Part shown: piece by piece, positions 1 through 6,628 of the stretch | Numbering within the stretch: the stretch's first letter is position 1 | How the letters are laid out: each line of letters starts with the position of its first letter | Assembly: GCF_011516835.1 (NCBI RefSeq) | Contig: NZ_WOTB01000003.1 | Span: forward strand, 62,001 to 126,000 | Direction of reading: 5' to 3' | Origin: Acetobacter musti | GTDB lineage: Bacteria; Pseudomonadota; Alphaproteobacteria; Acetobacterales; Acetobacteraceae | Length of the DNA: 64,000 nucleotides | Notes under the pieces: model-generated | Databases searched by the model: none | Told to the model about the DNA's origin: nothing | What the model saw: the letters and a program-made list of their open reading frames with translations, nothing else | Program-made: the position numbers and the translations under genes

Positions 1-141
1 AATGTCAGCGATGACGCGCTGCAGGCGGGCGAGAGACTGGGCGCGGCGCAATGACGATTTTAAGACGCACGTCGTCTCTGCAATGACGCCAGAAGACAGA
101 GGAGCTGATGCCTGGGGTCCGGTGTGCAGGTCGTCGGTCAT
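1..141 (-). CDS. Partial prophage gene running off the left edge
   Basis: A 47-codon open frame begins with ATG at 141, overlapping the TGA stop of the upstream minus-strand gene (TGATG). It continues without a stop to the window edge. The visible part, starting MTDDLHTGP, shows no domain I recognise. The overlap implies translational coupling in a minus-strand operon running leftward, towards where the integrase should lie. Only the N-terminus is present, so no function is assigned. Confidence 0.55.
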   Translation of the reverse strand, partial: MTDDLHTGPQASAPLSSGVIAETTCVLKSSLRRAQSLARLQRVIADI

Positions 142-560
142 CACGCGCATGGCGTGGTCCTCCGCTGCCGGAAAAGACTAGTATCAACCGCAGGAGGCTC
201 AATAAATGTCCAGCAGTCACCATCAAGGTGACTAAGCCAGAGTGTGCCGTCACGACATAATGACACCAGACTTCCTCGTCCATTTTCCACAGGGACTGAA
301 CAAATCTGGATGACCTTACGGCCCATGAAGTTACTTTCGGAACCTGAAACAACTTCCCGTGGTTCCCTCACTCCATTACTTATTGCATCGGCATTTTTCA
401 GAATATTGATCAAAATAAAAGAGATGGCTTCCTTCGTGCGATCCGTGACCTCCGGACTGGCCGCCAACACTTCACTGAATTCTCCGCATAGGTCGGAGAT
501 CTTCTGGGCTCTGGATCTGATCTCCCAGCCGCTAATCGTTTTCTCTGCCTGTGCGCTCAT
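141..560 (-). CDS. Hypothetical prophage protein, first gene of the left operon
   Basis: A 139-residue soluble protein without signal peptide or membrane segment. The N-terminal half is mostly helical in character; the C-terminal half is richer in beta-type residues. The ATG at 560 is preceded by GGAG at good spacing. Transcription probably starts at the operator-bearing promoter around 604-633, whose palindrome matches that of the repressor/Cro control region. The gene is therefore probably repressed in the lysogen and switched on with early genes. I do not recognise a family. The opposite-strand frame over this stretch is judged a shadow because it lacks a start signal and an operon partner. 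Confidence 0.6.
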   Translation of the reverse strand: MSAQAEKTISGWEIRSRAQKISDLCGEFSEVLAASPEVTDRTKEAISFILINILKNADAISNGVREPREVVSGSESNFMGRKVIQICSVPVENGRGSLVSLCRDGTLWLSHLDGDCWTFIEPPAVDTSLFRQRRTTPCA

Positions 561-603
561 CCCATCTCCTCTGCCAGCGTGTGGCCAGGTGTTGATGGGA
601 CAA

Positions 604-633
604 AATGTCGCTTAAAGCGACTGACGATGTCAA
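604..633 (-). promoter_or_regulatory. Left-operon promoter with operator in the spacer
   Basis: Reading the minus strand, TTGACA (633-628) and GACATT (609-604) are separated by 18 bp. The perfect palindrome GTCGCTTAAAGCGAC (607-621) sits in that spacer and overlaps the -10. The same layout (TTGACT, 18 bp, GACATT, same palindrome) precedes the Cro-like gene at 2490. A repressor bound here would occlude RNA polymerase. The motifs and spacing are seen; binding is inferred. Confidence 0.6.
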
Positions 634-640
634 TATAAAA

Positions 641-655
641 GTCGCTTAAGGCGAC
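641..655. promoter_or_regulatory. Second copy of the repressor operator, left operon
   Basis: GTCGCTTAAGGCGAC matches the 607-621 palindrome with one mismatch between its arms and lies 34 bp away. The pair at 2430/2466 is spaced almost identically (36 bp). This suggests two cooperatively bound dimers at each control region. Confidence 0.5.
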
Positions 656-1055
656 ATATAGCGATAAATTTTTCGCACTCTTTATGTCGCCCGAGCGCCG
701 CATCTTGCTTTGATCACGCTTTCAAGATGAGAACGTCATGACCAAACAATCCCGCCACGGAACTAAGATTCGGCATGTGAGAGCATTGGCCAAGTGAAGG
801 CCATTAGCCGGCGATCGGGATCTCTGGAACTCGACAGACCCGTCTGAGACAGTCACTCCAATTATGGTGACGCTGTTTGCCGTAGGTTGGTCGGCATGCA
901 AACGGGAGATATCCCCGTGCTCCTGCTGAAGGCACTAATTGTTCGGAAGTCGGATGCCGAGTGAGCGTCCAGATGCTGTTAAAAGAGAGCCCCGCCTGAG
1001 CGGGGGTCTTAGTTGGGCGATTATCCGGTTAATATGAACTGAGCAATCCGGATGC
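656..1055. other. Intergenic stretch with no convincing gene
   Basis: Apart from a looser GCGA-N8-TCGC half-site pair just after the operators and the terminator near 990, I see only tiny frames of 17-22 codons (for example ATG at 738 and 896) without clear ribosome-binding sites. It may be a decayed gene or the 5' region of an unseen small RNA. Confidence 0.4.
986..1012 (-). terminator. Intrinsic terminator of the 1056-1694 gene
   Basis: CCCCGC (990-995), CTGA loop and GCGGGG (1000-1005) form a tight GC hairpin. On the minus strand it is followed by CTCTCTTTTAA, which suits termination of the minus-strand gene ending at 1056. Confidence 0.65.
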
Positions 1056-1694
1056 TTATTCAAAAGTAGGGGGTTTTTTGGATGGAATTATGACAAAACT
1101 GTCTGAAGTTGGGTTAGGTGGATTGCTTCCAATATAGCGGCCAGTAATACCTTCAAATGGTTCGCTGGGATTCAAAATAAAAGATGTAATTCCAGATGAT
1201 CGCATTAACTCGGTTATTTGAATATTCTTTTGGGTATCGGGTGTATGAATTATAACTCCTTGATCAGGATTTGGCTGCATTCCAAACATGAAGTTAGCAT
1301 CGGCGCCGCCGGCCCTAAAGGCGCGCAAAAACCCGTCTCCGTAGTACTGGCACTCGGGGTCCGAGCCACCGCATACGATCCAAATGCGCCCGATGAACGA
1401 TGACGACATTGATTTTATAGCCTCGAATTGCTCCTTCGTGAGGCTCCTCCAAGATACACTTGCTTTAATCTGTTCTGTTCTTAAATTGGCTTTTGCTGCC
1501 TCATTTTTGGAATTTTCAGCGCTGGCATTAGCTTGAGCAATCCGAGCATCCGAGTCGGCCGAAAGTATCGTGCCAGCCTGCCACATAGCTAGCACGCAAA
1601 TTGCCGTTACAGCAGCCGACAAGAAAGTAGCTATCTGACCTATGGCATAGATTTTACTAGCCGTGGCAACAGACCACGATAGGATAGAAGGCAA
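1056..1694 (-). CDS. Membrane-anchored protein with coiled coil and soluble C-terminal domain
   Basis: A 212-residue protein with one strong transmembrane segment at about residues 15-42, then an Ala/Glu/Lys-rich stretch (about 45-78) typical of a coiled coil, then a soluble domain of about 130 residues with two cysteines near residues 108 and 115. The start is TTG at 1694, chosen because AGAAGGA lies about nine bases upstream and a TATAAT-like box lies further up; no ATG precedes the membrane segment. The gene stands alone, faces left, has its own terminator and is more AT-rich than its neighbours. These are typical marks of a prophage cargo gene. A role in superinfection exclusion or envelope sensing is possible but unproven. 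Confidence 0.65.
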   Translation of the reverse strand: MPSILSWSVATASKIYAIGQIATFLSAAVTAICVLAMWQAGTILSADSDARIAQANASAENSKNEAAKANLRTEQIKASVSWRSLTKEQFEAIKSMSSSFIGRIWIVCGGSDPECQYYGDGFLRAFRAGGADANFMFGMQPNPDQGVIIHTPDTQKNIQITELMRSSGITSFILNPSEPFEGITGRYIGSNPPNPTSDSFVIIPSKKPPTFE

Positions 1695-1816
1695 TGTTGG
1701 GGGTCCTTCTGATATCTGGAATTATTATATTCGGCATTCTAAGTGTGATTGCCATTTTTATTGCCATTAATGGACACAAACAGAGAATGCGTTACGTTTC
1801 CAGAAACAACAGGTAA
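1694..1816 (+). CDS. Possible 40-residue single-span membrane peptide
   Basis: The ATG at 1694 is preceded by AGGA and AGAAGG. The peptide has a hydrophobic stretch of about 24 residues (starting LGVLLISGIII) and a basic C-terminal tail. It diverges from, and slightly overlaps, the start of the minus-strand gene. The AT-rich leader could generate a hydrophobic frame by chance, so this is tentative. Confidence 0.3.
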   Translation: MLGVLLISGIIIFGILSVIAIFIAINGHKQRMRYVSRNNR

Positions 1817-2027
1817 TTATTAAGTTCTAGTCGCGGTTCAGGTGCAACCAGAATCTGCACATAAGAGACATTACAACTCCCACGTGAGCCTAACGGTATG
1901 ACCTTCTGTCCCGATATCGATGCAATCAAAATCCCCGCATAACCTCCATCCGGAGATTAAAGAAGAACGTTTGTTCTCATTTGTGGTATAGAATCTCCAT
2001 ATTGAGGTGGAGAGCGAGATGGGGGAG
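1817..2027. other. Intergenic stretch downstream of the repressor gene
   Basis: No gene is visible on either strand. It holds the inverted repeat GAAC-GTTT-GTTC at 1965-1976 (the spacing of Gram-positive-type SOS boxes), a TATAGAAT box at 1987-1994 and a GAGGTGGAG purine run at 2003-2011, all pointing rightward, antisense into the repressor gene. Confidence 0.35.
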
Positions 2028-2396
2028 TTAATCAATTTCAGGAGTGCTGGGGATAGACTGCTCAAGAAGAGCGAGCCAGGCATCTCGCTTCGCGAGATCA
2101 AGGGAACGCCAGAGCCCGACGATTGCTTTCTCCTCGCGCGAATATGGCGGCTCACCATGCATTTCGATGCGTGCGAGAGGGAACGCCTCCGGAGAAGCCC
2201 CATTCTGAAGATAGTCCAAGGTAACACCATAGAATGACGCTAGATCAGCCAACGTCTTATGCGTCCCCTGTTTTTTTCCAATCTCAAGCTCATTAATAAA
2301 TGACCGCGACTTATCAATCGCTGCCCCGACCTCAACCAGCGTGAGTTTACGGCCGCGTCGAAGCTTTCGCAGGCGCTGACCAAGAGTCTCTGTCAT
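2028..2396 (-). CDS. XRE-family phage repressor
   Basis: A 122-residue protein with an N-terminal helix-turn-helix of the Cro/C1 type at about residues 6-62 (LGQRLRKLRRGRKLT, then SRSFINELEIGK as recognition region) and a short C-terminal helical region probably used for dimerisation. It lacks the peptidase domain of LexA/CI-type repressors, so it is probably not inactivated by self-cleavage. It is transcribed divergently from the Cro-like gene at 2490 across a region carrying two copies of the GTCGC...GCGAC palindrome, the natural candidate for its binding site. The same palindrome controls the left operon. The family call is firm; the role as the lysogeny repressor is inferred from position. 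Confidence 0.85.
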   Translation of the reverse strand: MTETLGQRLRKLRRGRKLTLVEVGAAIDKSRSFINELEIGKKQGTHKTLADLASFYGVTLDYLQNGASPEAFPLARIEMHGEPPYSREEKAIVGLWRSLDLAKRDAWLALLEQSIPSTPEID

Positions 2397-2429
2397 CGAA
2401 CCAGCCTGGCAGAAAGATGATTTTAATGT

Positions 2430-2483
2430 GTCGCTTATGGCGATTTTTCTCGCTTGACTAATTGCGTCGCTTTAAGCGACATT
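2430..2483. promoter_or_regulatory. Divergent immunity control region with two operators
   Basis: GTCGCTTATGGCGAT (2430-2444) lies in the probable repressor promoter. GTCGCTTTAAGCGAC (2466-2480) lies between TTGACT (2454-2459) and GACATT (2478-2483), the rightward promoter. With that -10 the transcript would begin at or near 2490, the A of the Cro-like start codon, and no Shine-Dalgarno is visible, so a leaderless mRNA is likely. A further half-site (AGCGAC) lies at 2484-2489. Confidence 0.6.
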
Positions 2484-2489
2484 AGCGAC

Positions 2490-2699
2490 ATGAACACGCG
2501 AGCAATAATCGACAGAGCTGGAGGTCCGACACGTGTTTCGCGCGTCCTCGGGCTTCGATCTCACACGACGGTGCTCAAGTGGGAGAAAATCCCAGACAAG
2601 CACATCATTAAGTTGGAGGCTGCAACGGGCATCCCTCGCGAAGAACTGCGTCCCGACCTGTTTGCGCGCCCCAACTCCCAGACAGTGCCGCAGCCATGA
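2490..2699 (+). CDS. Small Cro-like DNA-binding protein
   Basis: A 69-residue protein with a helix-turn-helix pattern at about residues 8-35 (GGPTRVSRVLG, then HTTVLKWEK) and a following EELRPDLF motif. This is the layout of YdaS/Cro-type proteins paired with prophage repressors. The ATG at 2490 is preferred over a TTG at 2454, because the TTG is part of the -35 box. It is divergent from the XRE repressor, so it is probably the first rightward early gene and the opposing partner of the lysis-lysogeny switch. Confidence 0.75.
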   Translation: MNTRAIIDRAGGPTRVSRVLGLRSHTTVLKWEKIPDKHIIKLEAATGIPREELRPDLFARPNSQTVPQP

Positions 2700-2710
2700 T
2701 CGATGACTAA

Positions 2711-3301
2711 ATGTTCATGGATATCGTTCGCCGAGGGATGGCGACTCTGGAGGATTGTCGGGACCCCCCGGCCATGACCGCCATCCGCAAAGCCATTGGT
2801 CTCATCTTGTGGAAGTTCCTTGATGCGGCGCGCTCGCCCAGATGCGACGACCTGTCTCCCGAACAGCGGGCAGCTACCGTCCGTTCCGAAATGAAAGAAT
2901 GGGAGCATCGGGAATTCGCCCGGCGTGAAGCAGAGCGTGCCGCCAGCCGTGAGCGTACTGCGCGGGAACGTGCAGAAAACAGGGTCGTCGCCGTCTGGAA
3001 TGCGGAGCGTGCCGGCCCGCTCTGCGAGGTTCTCGGAGACTCTCCATATATAATCACAACCGCGAACGCCGAGCAGGTGATCTTCGAAGGACGCGTCCGT
3101 CTGAATGGGGCCGTCACGCAAGAGAAGCGGATCATCGTCAGGCCGGGCGACCACATAGCCGTTCATGCTTTTCCTATCGCCGATGACGCGCAACTGCCGT
3201 GTCCAGATCATCATGAAGCGGTCCGAGAAGATGCTCATAGTCGACCTTCGCCAGAAGCGGGGTCATCTGTCGGTCAGTCTGAGTGGCTACCTCGCTCATG
3301 A
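2711..3301 (+). CDS. Hypothetical early protein with coiled coil and S4-like segment
   Basis: Up to 196 residues; the start is uncertain because ATGs at 2711, 2738 and later all lack a good ribosome site. Residues about 55-95 are highly charged (Glu/Arg/Ala) and probably helical. Residues about 115-155 (VIFEGRVRLNGAVT, then VRPGDHIAV) fit the pattern of an S4-type RNA-binding fold. The C-terminal 40 residues look poorly conserved and overlap a convergent minus-strand gene by 128 bp. Nucleic-acid binding is a plausible guess only. Confidence 0.5.
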   Translation: MFMDIVRRGMATLEDCRDPPAMTAIRKAIGLILWKFLDAARSPRCDDLSPEQRAATVRSEMKEWEHREFARREAERAASRERTARERAENRVVAVWNAERAGPLCEVLGDSPYIITTANAEQVIFEGRVRLNGAVTQEKRIIVRPGDHIAVHAFPIADDAQLPCPDHHEAVREDAHSRPSPEAGSSVGQSEWLPRS

Positions 3302-3446
3302 ACATTTCTGCCTGCATTCGCGCATCATGTGATCCGTCAGCGATCAGGGTTGCGACCATCTTTGACAGCAGTCTGATACGAAACTCGAGCACCTCGATGC
3401 GTGTTTCGAGCAGTTCACGATCTGTGGCTGTCACAGAATCCTCCAT
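3174..3446 (-). CDS. Small coiled-coil protein
   Basis: A 90-residue protein starting MEDSVTATDRE. Residues 8-35 have heptad-like spacing of Leu/Ile/Val, followed by a Met-rich helical region. Its composition is protein-like, whereas the opposing frames are Ser-rich shadows. The frame could extend upstream to 3677, but that part encodes only the 21-bp repeat array and is unlikely to be translated. No family is recognised. It overlaps the 3' end of the convergent gene at 2711-3301, so one of the two may be shorter than drawn. Confidence 0.45.
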   Translation of the reverse strand: MEDSVTATDRELLETRIEVLEFRIRLLSKMVATLIADGSHDARMQAEMFMSEVATQTDRQMTPLLAKVDYEHLLGPLHDDLDTAVARHRR

Positions 3447-3614
3447 GGTTTGGTGTGGTAACCCCATGGTGGGCCGAAGCGGCCGGAGCAGCAATGCTCC
3501 GGCTGCCGGGCGGCGCCTCTCACGCAGCGCCCAGATATCGTCCAGTTCGTCGTTCTCAGACTTCCTCCTGCCAGTTGTTCCCGTCCACGCCGGTAACAAT
3601 GACAGAGAGGGCAT

Positions 3615-3679
3615 CCAGGATGTTGGGTATTTCGTCCAGGAACGTGGGTATTTTACCCAGGAGCGTGGGTGTTTCACCC
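3615..3679. repeat. Three 21-bp repeats carrying palindromes
   Basis: Three direct repeats of 21 bp (starting at 3615, 3636 and 3657, each opening CCAGG) form an array just upstream of the gene at 3695. The second and third contain perfect 5-3-5 palindromes, GGGTATTTTACCC (3646-3658) and GGGTGTTTCACCC (3667-3679), which differ by compensating changes in both arms. The first copy is imperfect. The 21-bp period is two helical turns, as expected of an operator array for a dimeric regulator. Confidence 0.65.
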
Positions 3680-3694
3680 AGAGCGGACGGCAGC

Positions 3695-3979
3695 ATGTCC
3701 GGTAGCACCGCCAGCGATCAGTTCAGAGAGATGATCCGGGAAGAGGTCTCGGCGCGTCGCGCATCCGGCCTCAAACGGGCTTTTTCTGAGGTCGCGCGGT
3801 TCTTCGGACTGACAGAGCGGCGGGTCCGTGCCGCATGGCACGGCGAGCTGCGCCATGTCAGCGCGGATGAATTCAGTCAGGTTCGCGACCGTAGGCTGGC
3901 ATCGCTGCGGGCGAGACAGGCGCAGATCGCGGCGGACATCGCGCAACTGGGCGAGGATCTGGGGCGGCGTGCCGGATGA
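3695..3979 (+). CDS. Small helix-turn-helix protein with C-terminal coiled coil
   Basis: 94 residues. The middle (about 28-52, SEVARFFGLTERRVRAAWHGE) reads as a helix-turn-helix, and the C-terminus (about 62-90) is a charged helix likely to dimerise. It begins 16 bp after the palindromic repeat array and leads a run of overlapping early genes, so it may be an autoregulator binding that array (inference). Family not named. Confidence 0.6.
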   Translation: MSGSTASDQFREMIREEVSARRASGLKRAFSEVARFFGLTERRVRAAWHGELRHVSADEFSQVRDRRLASLRARQAQIAADIAQLGEDLGRRAG

Positions 3980-4179
3980 AAGAAAGCTGCATTTTCTTCA
4001 TCGCAAGCGCTGCCGCCGGCGTCCTGATTATAACCGTCGTGCGCTGCCGCGTGGTGATTGCTCAGGCATGGATGTCCCGCGAAGTCATTGTGATCCGGCG
4101 TCGGATTGCACGGCTGGAGCGGATTGAGCGCCGCGTCGACCGATGGCTGCACACATCAGACAATTCACCGGAAGGATAA
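3976..4179 (+). CDS. Small membrane protein
   Basis: 67 residues; the start overlaps the previous stop (ATGA). One N-terminal transmembrane segment at about residues 5-28 (IFFIASAAAGVLIITVV), then a basic helical tail rich in Arg and Glu. It would sit in the inner membrane with the tail in the cytoplasm or act as a small regulatory peptide. No family recognised. Confidence 0.55.
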   Translation: MKESCIFFIASAAAGVLIITVVRCRVVIAQAWMSREVIVIRRRIARLERIERRVDRWLHTSDNSPEG

Positions 4180-4186
4180 TCTGACG

Positions 4187-4396
4187 ATGACAAAATCGCA
4201 GCGCATTGCCGCGACTGTTCAGTTTCTGTCCCGCTCAGGGGTGACCGTTTCAGGAATAGCGGGGCGCCTCGGGATCTCTGAACGCCGGGTCTATCAGCTA
4301 CGATCGATGGCGCCGTCAGAGCAACGAACAGCTCCGCCCAGACAACGCGTGCGTGCCCTTCCTGTCGGCGCCGGCCTGGAGGTACGTTTTGGTTGA
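4187..4396 (+). CDS. Small helix-turn-helix regulator
   Basis: 69 residues starting MTKSQRIAAT. A compact helix-turn-helix spans about residues 8-42 (VTVSGIAGRLGISERRVYQLRS). AAGGA lies about a dozen bases upstream of the ATG. The segment resembles the HTH of the 94-residue protein upstream (LTERRV versus ISERRV), suggesting duplicated early regulators. Confidence 0.6.
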   Translation: MTKSQRIAATVQFLSRSGVTVSGIAGRLGISERRVYQLRSMAPSEQRTAPPRQRVRALPVGAGLEVRFG

Positions 4397-4598
4397 ATCC
4401 CAGACGGAGCGCCAGTTTGGCGAGAAAGTGCGCAGGAAGCCTTACAGCATCCGGCGCCGGGAACTCGATGTTGGCGCGCTGATCGCCAGTTCGCGGATCA
4501 GGCCGGACATGACCGGGCAGGTCAGAACCTCAGGCGGTATGACGCTTATTTCGACGAGCGCCATGAAAGCGCCGGTGGGTTTCTGGTATGTCGGGTGA
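4389..4598 (+). CDS. Hypothetical 69-residue early protein, TTG start
   Basis: Begins at TTG 4389 with a strong GGAGG at 4378-4382 and overlaps the previous stop; an in-frame ATG further upstream (4353) lacks such a site. The protein is basic and soluble, contains VRRKPYSIRRRELD, and has no recognised domain. It is part of the tightly packed early operon; function unknown. Confidence 0.55.
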   Translation: MVESQTERQFGEKVRRKPYSIRRRELDVGALIASSRIRPDMTGQVRTSGGMTLISTSAMKAPVGFWYVG

Positions 4599-5028
4599 TC
4601 TCATTCTGCCCACGGTCTTTTTCAGAAGGCTGAACACGGCCATTCGTGAAGCCGGTGGTGCAACAGGCTTCGCCAGAAAGCATGGACTGGATGTCAGGCG
4701 CGTTTATGACACGCAGGACGCGACTGTTGTCGACGAAGGTGTCGCGGCGGCGCTGGGCCTCAGGGAAGTGCTCCGTTATCCTGTCACCGCGGATCCGACA
4801 GTGCTCGCTCCGCTTACGGCGGTTTACGAAAAACTGAATACTTTTATTCGCGAGTGCGGAAGCCAGCGCGCGGCGGCGCCGCATTTCGGGATTGGCGATA
4901 AGCATCTGAGCAATATCGTGAATGCCCGTCGCGGCGTGACCCCTGTATTGGCAAGGCTCGGATTTCGGGCGCCGGTCAGCCGGTTCGTTTCGCTGACTGA
5001 CAAAAAAGCCGGATCACGCGTGTCATGA
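4588..5028 (+). CDS. Protein with two tandem helix-turn-helix-like repeats
   Basis: 146 residues built from two similar halves. One begins RLNTAIREAGGATGFARKHGLDVRRVYD (about residues 13-60); the other begins KLNTFIRECGSQRAAAPHFGIGDKHLSN (about 82-130). Each shows an LNT-IRE helix, an Ala/Gly-rich turn and a candidate recognition helix, followed by an LGxR segment. The start overlaps the previous gene. A single chain with two DNA-binding units could act as a pseudo-dimer on a direct-repeat site. Specific function unknown. Confidence 0.6.
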   Translation: MSGDLILPTVFFRRLNTAIREAGGATGFARKHGLDVRRVYDTQDATVVDEGVAAALGLREVLRYPVTADPTVLAPLTAVYEKLNTFIRECGSQRAAAPHFGIGDKHLSNIVNARRGVTPVLARLGFRAPVSRFVSLTDKKAGSRVS

Positions 5029-5606
5029 GCCGGACTGCGAAAGTTTCTTCCTATGAGCGTGTGAAGCATGAATTTTATCGTGAGCCTGCGTTTTCGGTTC
5101 GTGCGCTGTTGGCTGTCGAGAGGCCATTCACAAACGTAGTCATGGATCCTTGCTGTGGTCTCGGGAACATTCCTGACACGCTCCAGCGGGAGGGCATTCG
5201 CGCTTTTGGTTCAGACCTGATCAATCGTGGTGAATCCCCAAACAGGCGGATGCTGGGTGATTTCCGTCGACTTATACCGTTCTGGCGTCCGGAAACGATT
5301 ATTACGAATCCTCCCTATTCATGCTGGGAAGAGATTGTCGCGTTGGGAATGGAAGCAGGTGCGGAAAGAGTCTGCCTGATCCTCCCGATCCGGTTTCTGG
5401 AGGGGATAGTGCGGTCTGGCTGGTATCAGCGATATCCGATAGCCCGGCTATGGGCCGCGTCTCAGCGCATTGATATGCCGCCTGGCGGCGTCATCATGAA
5501 AGGCAAAGGCGGGAACAAGCAGTATGCGTGGTTTGTCTGGGAAAAGGGGCACATCGGGCCGCATTATCAAGGCGGCTGGCTGCCGATTATGGATAAAGCG
5601 GCATGA
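5025..5606 (+). CDS. Orphan phage DNA N6-adenine methyltransferase
   Basis: 193 residues. SAM-binding motif I is DPCCGLG at residues 41-47, and the catalytic motif NPPY is at residues 95-98, diagnostic of amino-group (mostly N6-adenine) DNA methyltransferases. The N-terminus (SYERVKHEFYREP) resembles phage enzymes that handle a whole locus without a separate specificity domain. No restriction endonuclease lies nearby, so it probably protects phage DNA from host restriction or marks replication origins. It overlaps the primase gene by ATGA, placing it in the replication operon. Confidence 0.8.
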   Translation: MSRTAKVSSYERVKHEFYREPAFSVRALLAVERPFTNVVMDPCCGLGNIPDTLQREGIRAFGSDLINRGESPNRRMLGDFRRLIPFWRPETIITNPPYSCWEEIVALGMEAGAERVCLILPIRFLEGIVRSGWYQRYPIARLWAASQRIDMPPGGVIMKGKGGNKQYAWFVWEKGHIGPHYQGGWLPIMDKAA

Positions 5607-6628
5607 CCGTAAAGCTGTCTGCGTCCGAAGTTTCGGTCATGCTCGCCCAGTCCATGGAAACGCTGGCGCGCGAGCTGCTGCCGGGAGGGAAGAAATCGGG
5701 CGCCGAATGGGCCGCCGGAAGCCTCGCCGGTGAGCCAGGCACGCGTGTCTCGGTCCATCTGTACGGACCAAAGGCGGGTGTGTGGAAAAACTTCGCAGGT
5801 GATGAGAGCGGAGACGCTCTGGATCTCGTGGCCGCGTGTGTCACGGCTGGCGACACGAAGGCAGCATACAAATGGGCCTGCAACTGGCTCGGGCTGACGA
5901 ATGAGAAAGTCGAGGAGCGCCGGGTCGAAATCAGACAAAAAGCGGAAGAAGCGAAGCAGCAATCCGATGAGCTTGCCCGGAAACGACGTGGCCGTGCGCG
6001 TGAACAGTGGCTCGCAGCTCAGGAGAATATTCTCGACACTCCCGTCGATTTTTATCTGCGCGGCCGTGGCATTGATCTGAGACGGCTTGATCATCCTCCC
6101 CATGCCCTGCGGTTTGGTGCGGAACATTACTGCGCGGAGACCGGCACATCATTGCCCGCCATGCTGGCTGCCATCACGAATCTGGACGGGCGCATTGTCG
6201 CGCTGCACCAGACGTGGCTCGGCCAGCATGGTGGACAATGGTCAAAGGCGAAGCTGGAGCTGCCCAAAAAGGTTCTTGGTCCGTTCGCGGGCTCCTGCAT
6301 CCGTCTGCGGAGAGGCGAAACCGGCCAGCCTCTGAAGAAAGTTTCTCCGGCCGAGACCGTTGCCATCGGGGAAGGAATTGAGACGTGTCTGTCCGTTGCT
6401 CTGGCATGCCCTGAGCTGCGGATCCTCGCCGCGATCTCGCTCGGCAACCTCGGAACAGTTCGTCTGCCGGATTCAGCGCGCAAGGTGCTGATCCTGGCGG
6501 ACCGTGATGAACATCCGGCGGCCAGGAATGGTCTGCGCAAGGCCATAGACACGCATCTGGCCGCTGGCCGCGAGGTGCGTCTGGCCATGCCGCCGAAAGG
6601 TAAGGATTTCAACGATGCCATCCAGTGA
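5603..6628 (+). CDS. Toprim-domain phage primase
   Basis: 341 residues. The N-terminal part (WKNFAGDESGDALDLV) matches the DNA-binding/zinc-type region of phage primases. The C-terminal Toprim fold has GEGIET with E257 and a DRD motif (D300, D302) that would bind metal, and the chain ends with KGKDFNDAI, characteristic of Toprim_3 proteins. It would synthesise RNA primers on the lagging strand. It overlaps both the methyltransferase and the helicase gene, forming a replication operon. Confidence 0.85.
   Translation: MTVKLSASEVSVMLAQSMETLARELLPGGKKSGAEWAAGSLAGEPGTRVSVHLYGPKAGVWKNFAGDESGDALDLVAACVTAGDTKAAYKWACNWLGLTNEKVEERRVEIRQKAEEAKQQSDELARKRRGRAREQWLAAQENILDTPVDFYLRGRGIDLRRLDHPPHALRFGAEHYCAETGTSLPAMLAAITNLDGRIVALHQTWLGQHGGQWSKAKLELPKKVLGPFAGSCIRLRRGETGQPLKKVSPAETVAIGEGIETCLSVALACPELRILAAISLGNLGTVRLPDSARKVLILADRDEHPAARNGLRKAIDTHLAAGREVRLAMPPKGKDFNDAIQ

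Noticed and set aside
738-964. Tiny plus-strand frames left of the terminator
   Set aside because: 17-22 codons, mutually overlapping, no ribosome-binding sites.
2007-2237. Plus-strand frame with a purine-rich leader inside the repressor gene
   Set aside because: Completely antisense to the XRE gene, no family resemblance; kept only as a possible antisense transcript, not as a protein.
2561-3238. Long minus-strand frame antisense to the early S4-like gene
   Set aside because: No ribosome site, odd Arg/Ser/Cys composition, and it mirrors the codon bias of the plus-strand gene; judged a shadow.
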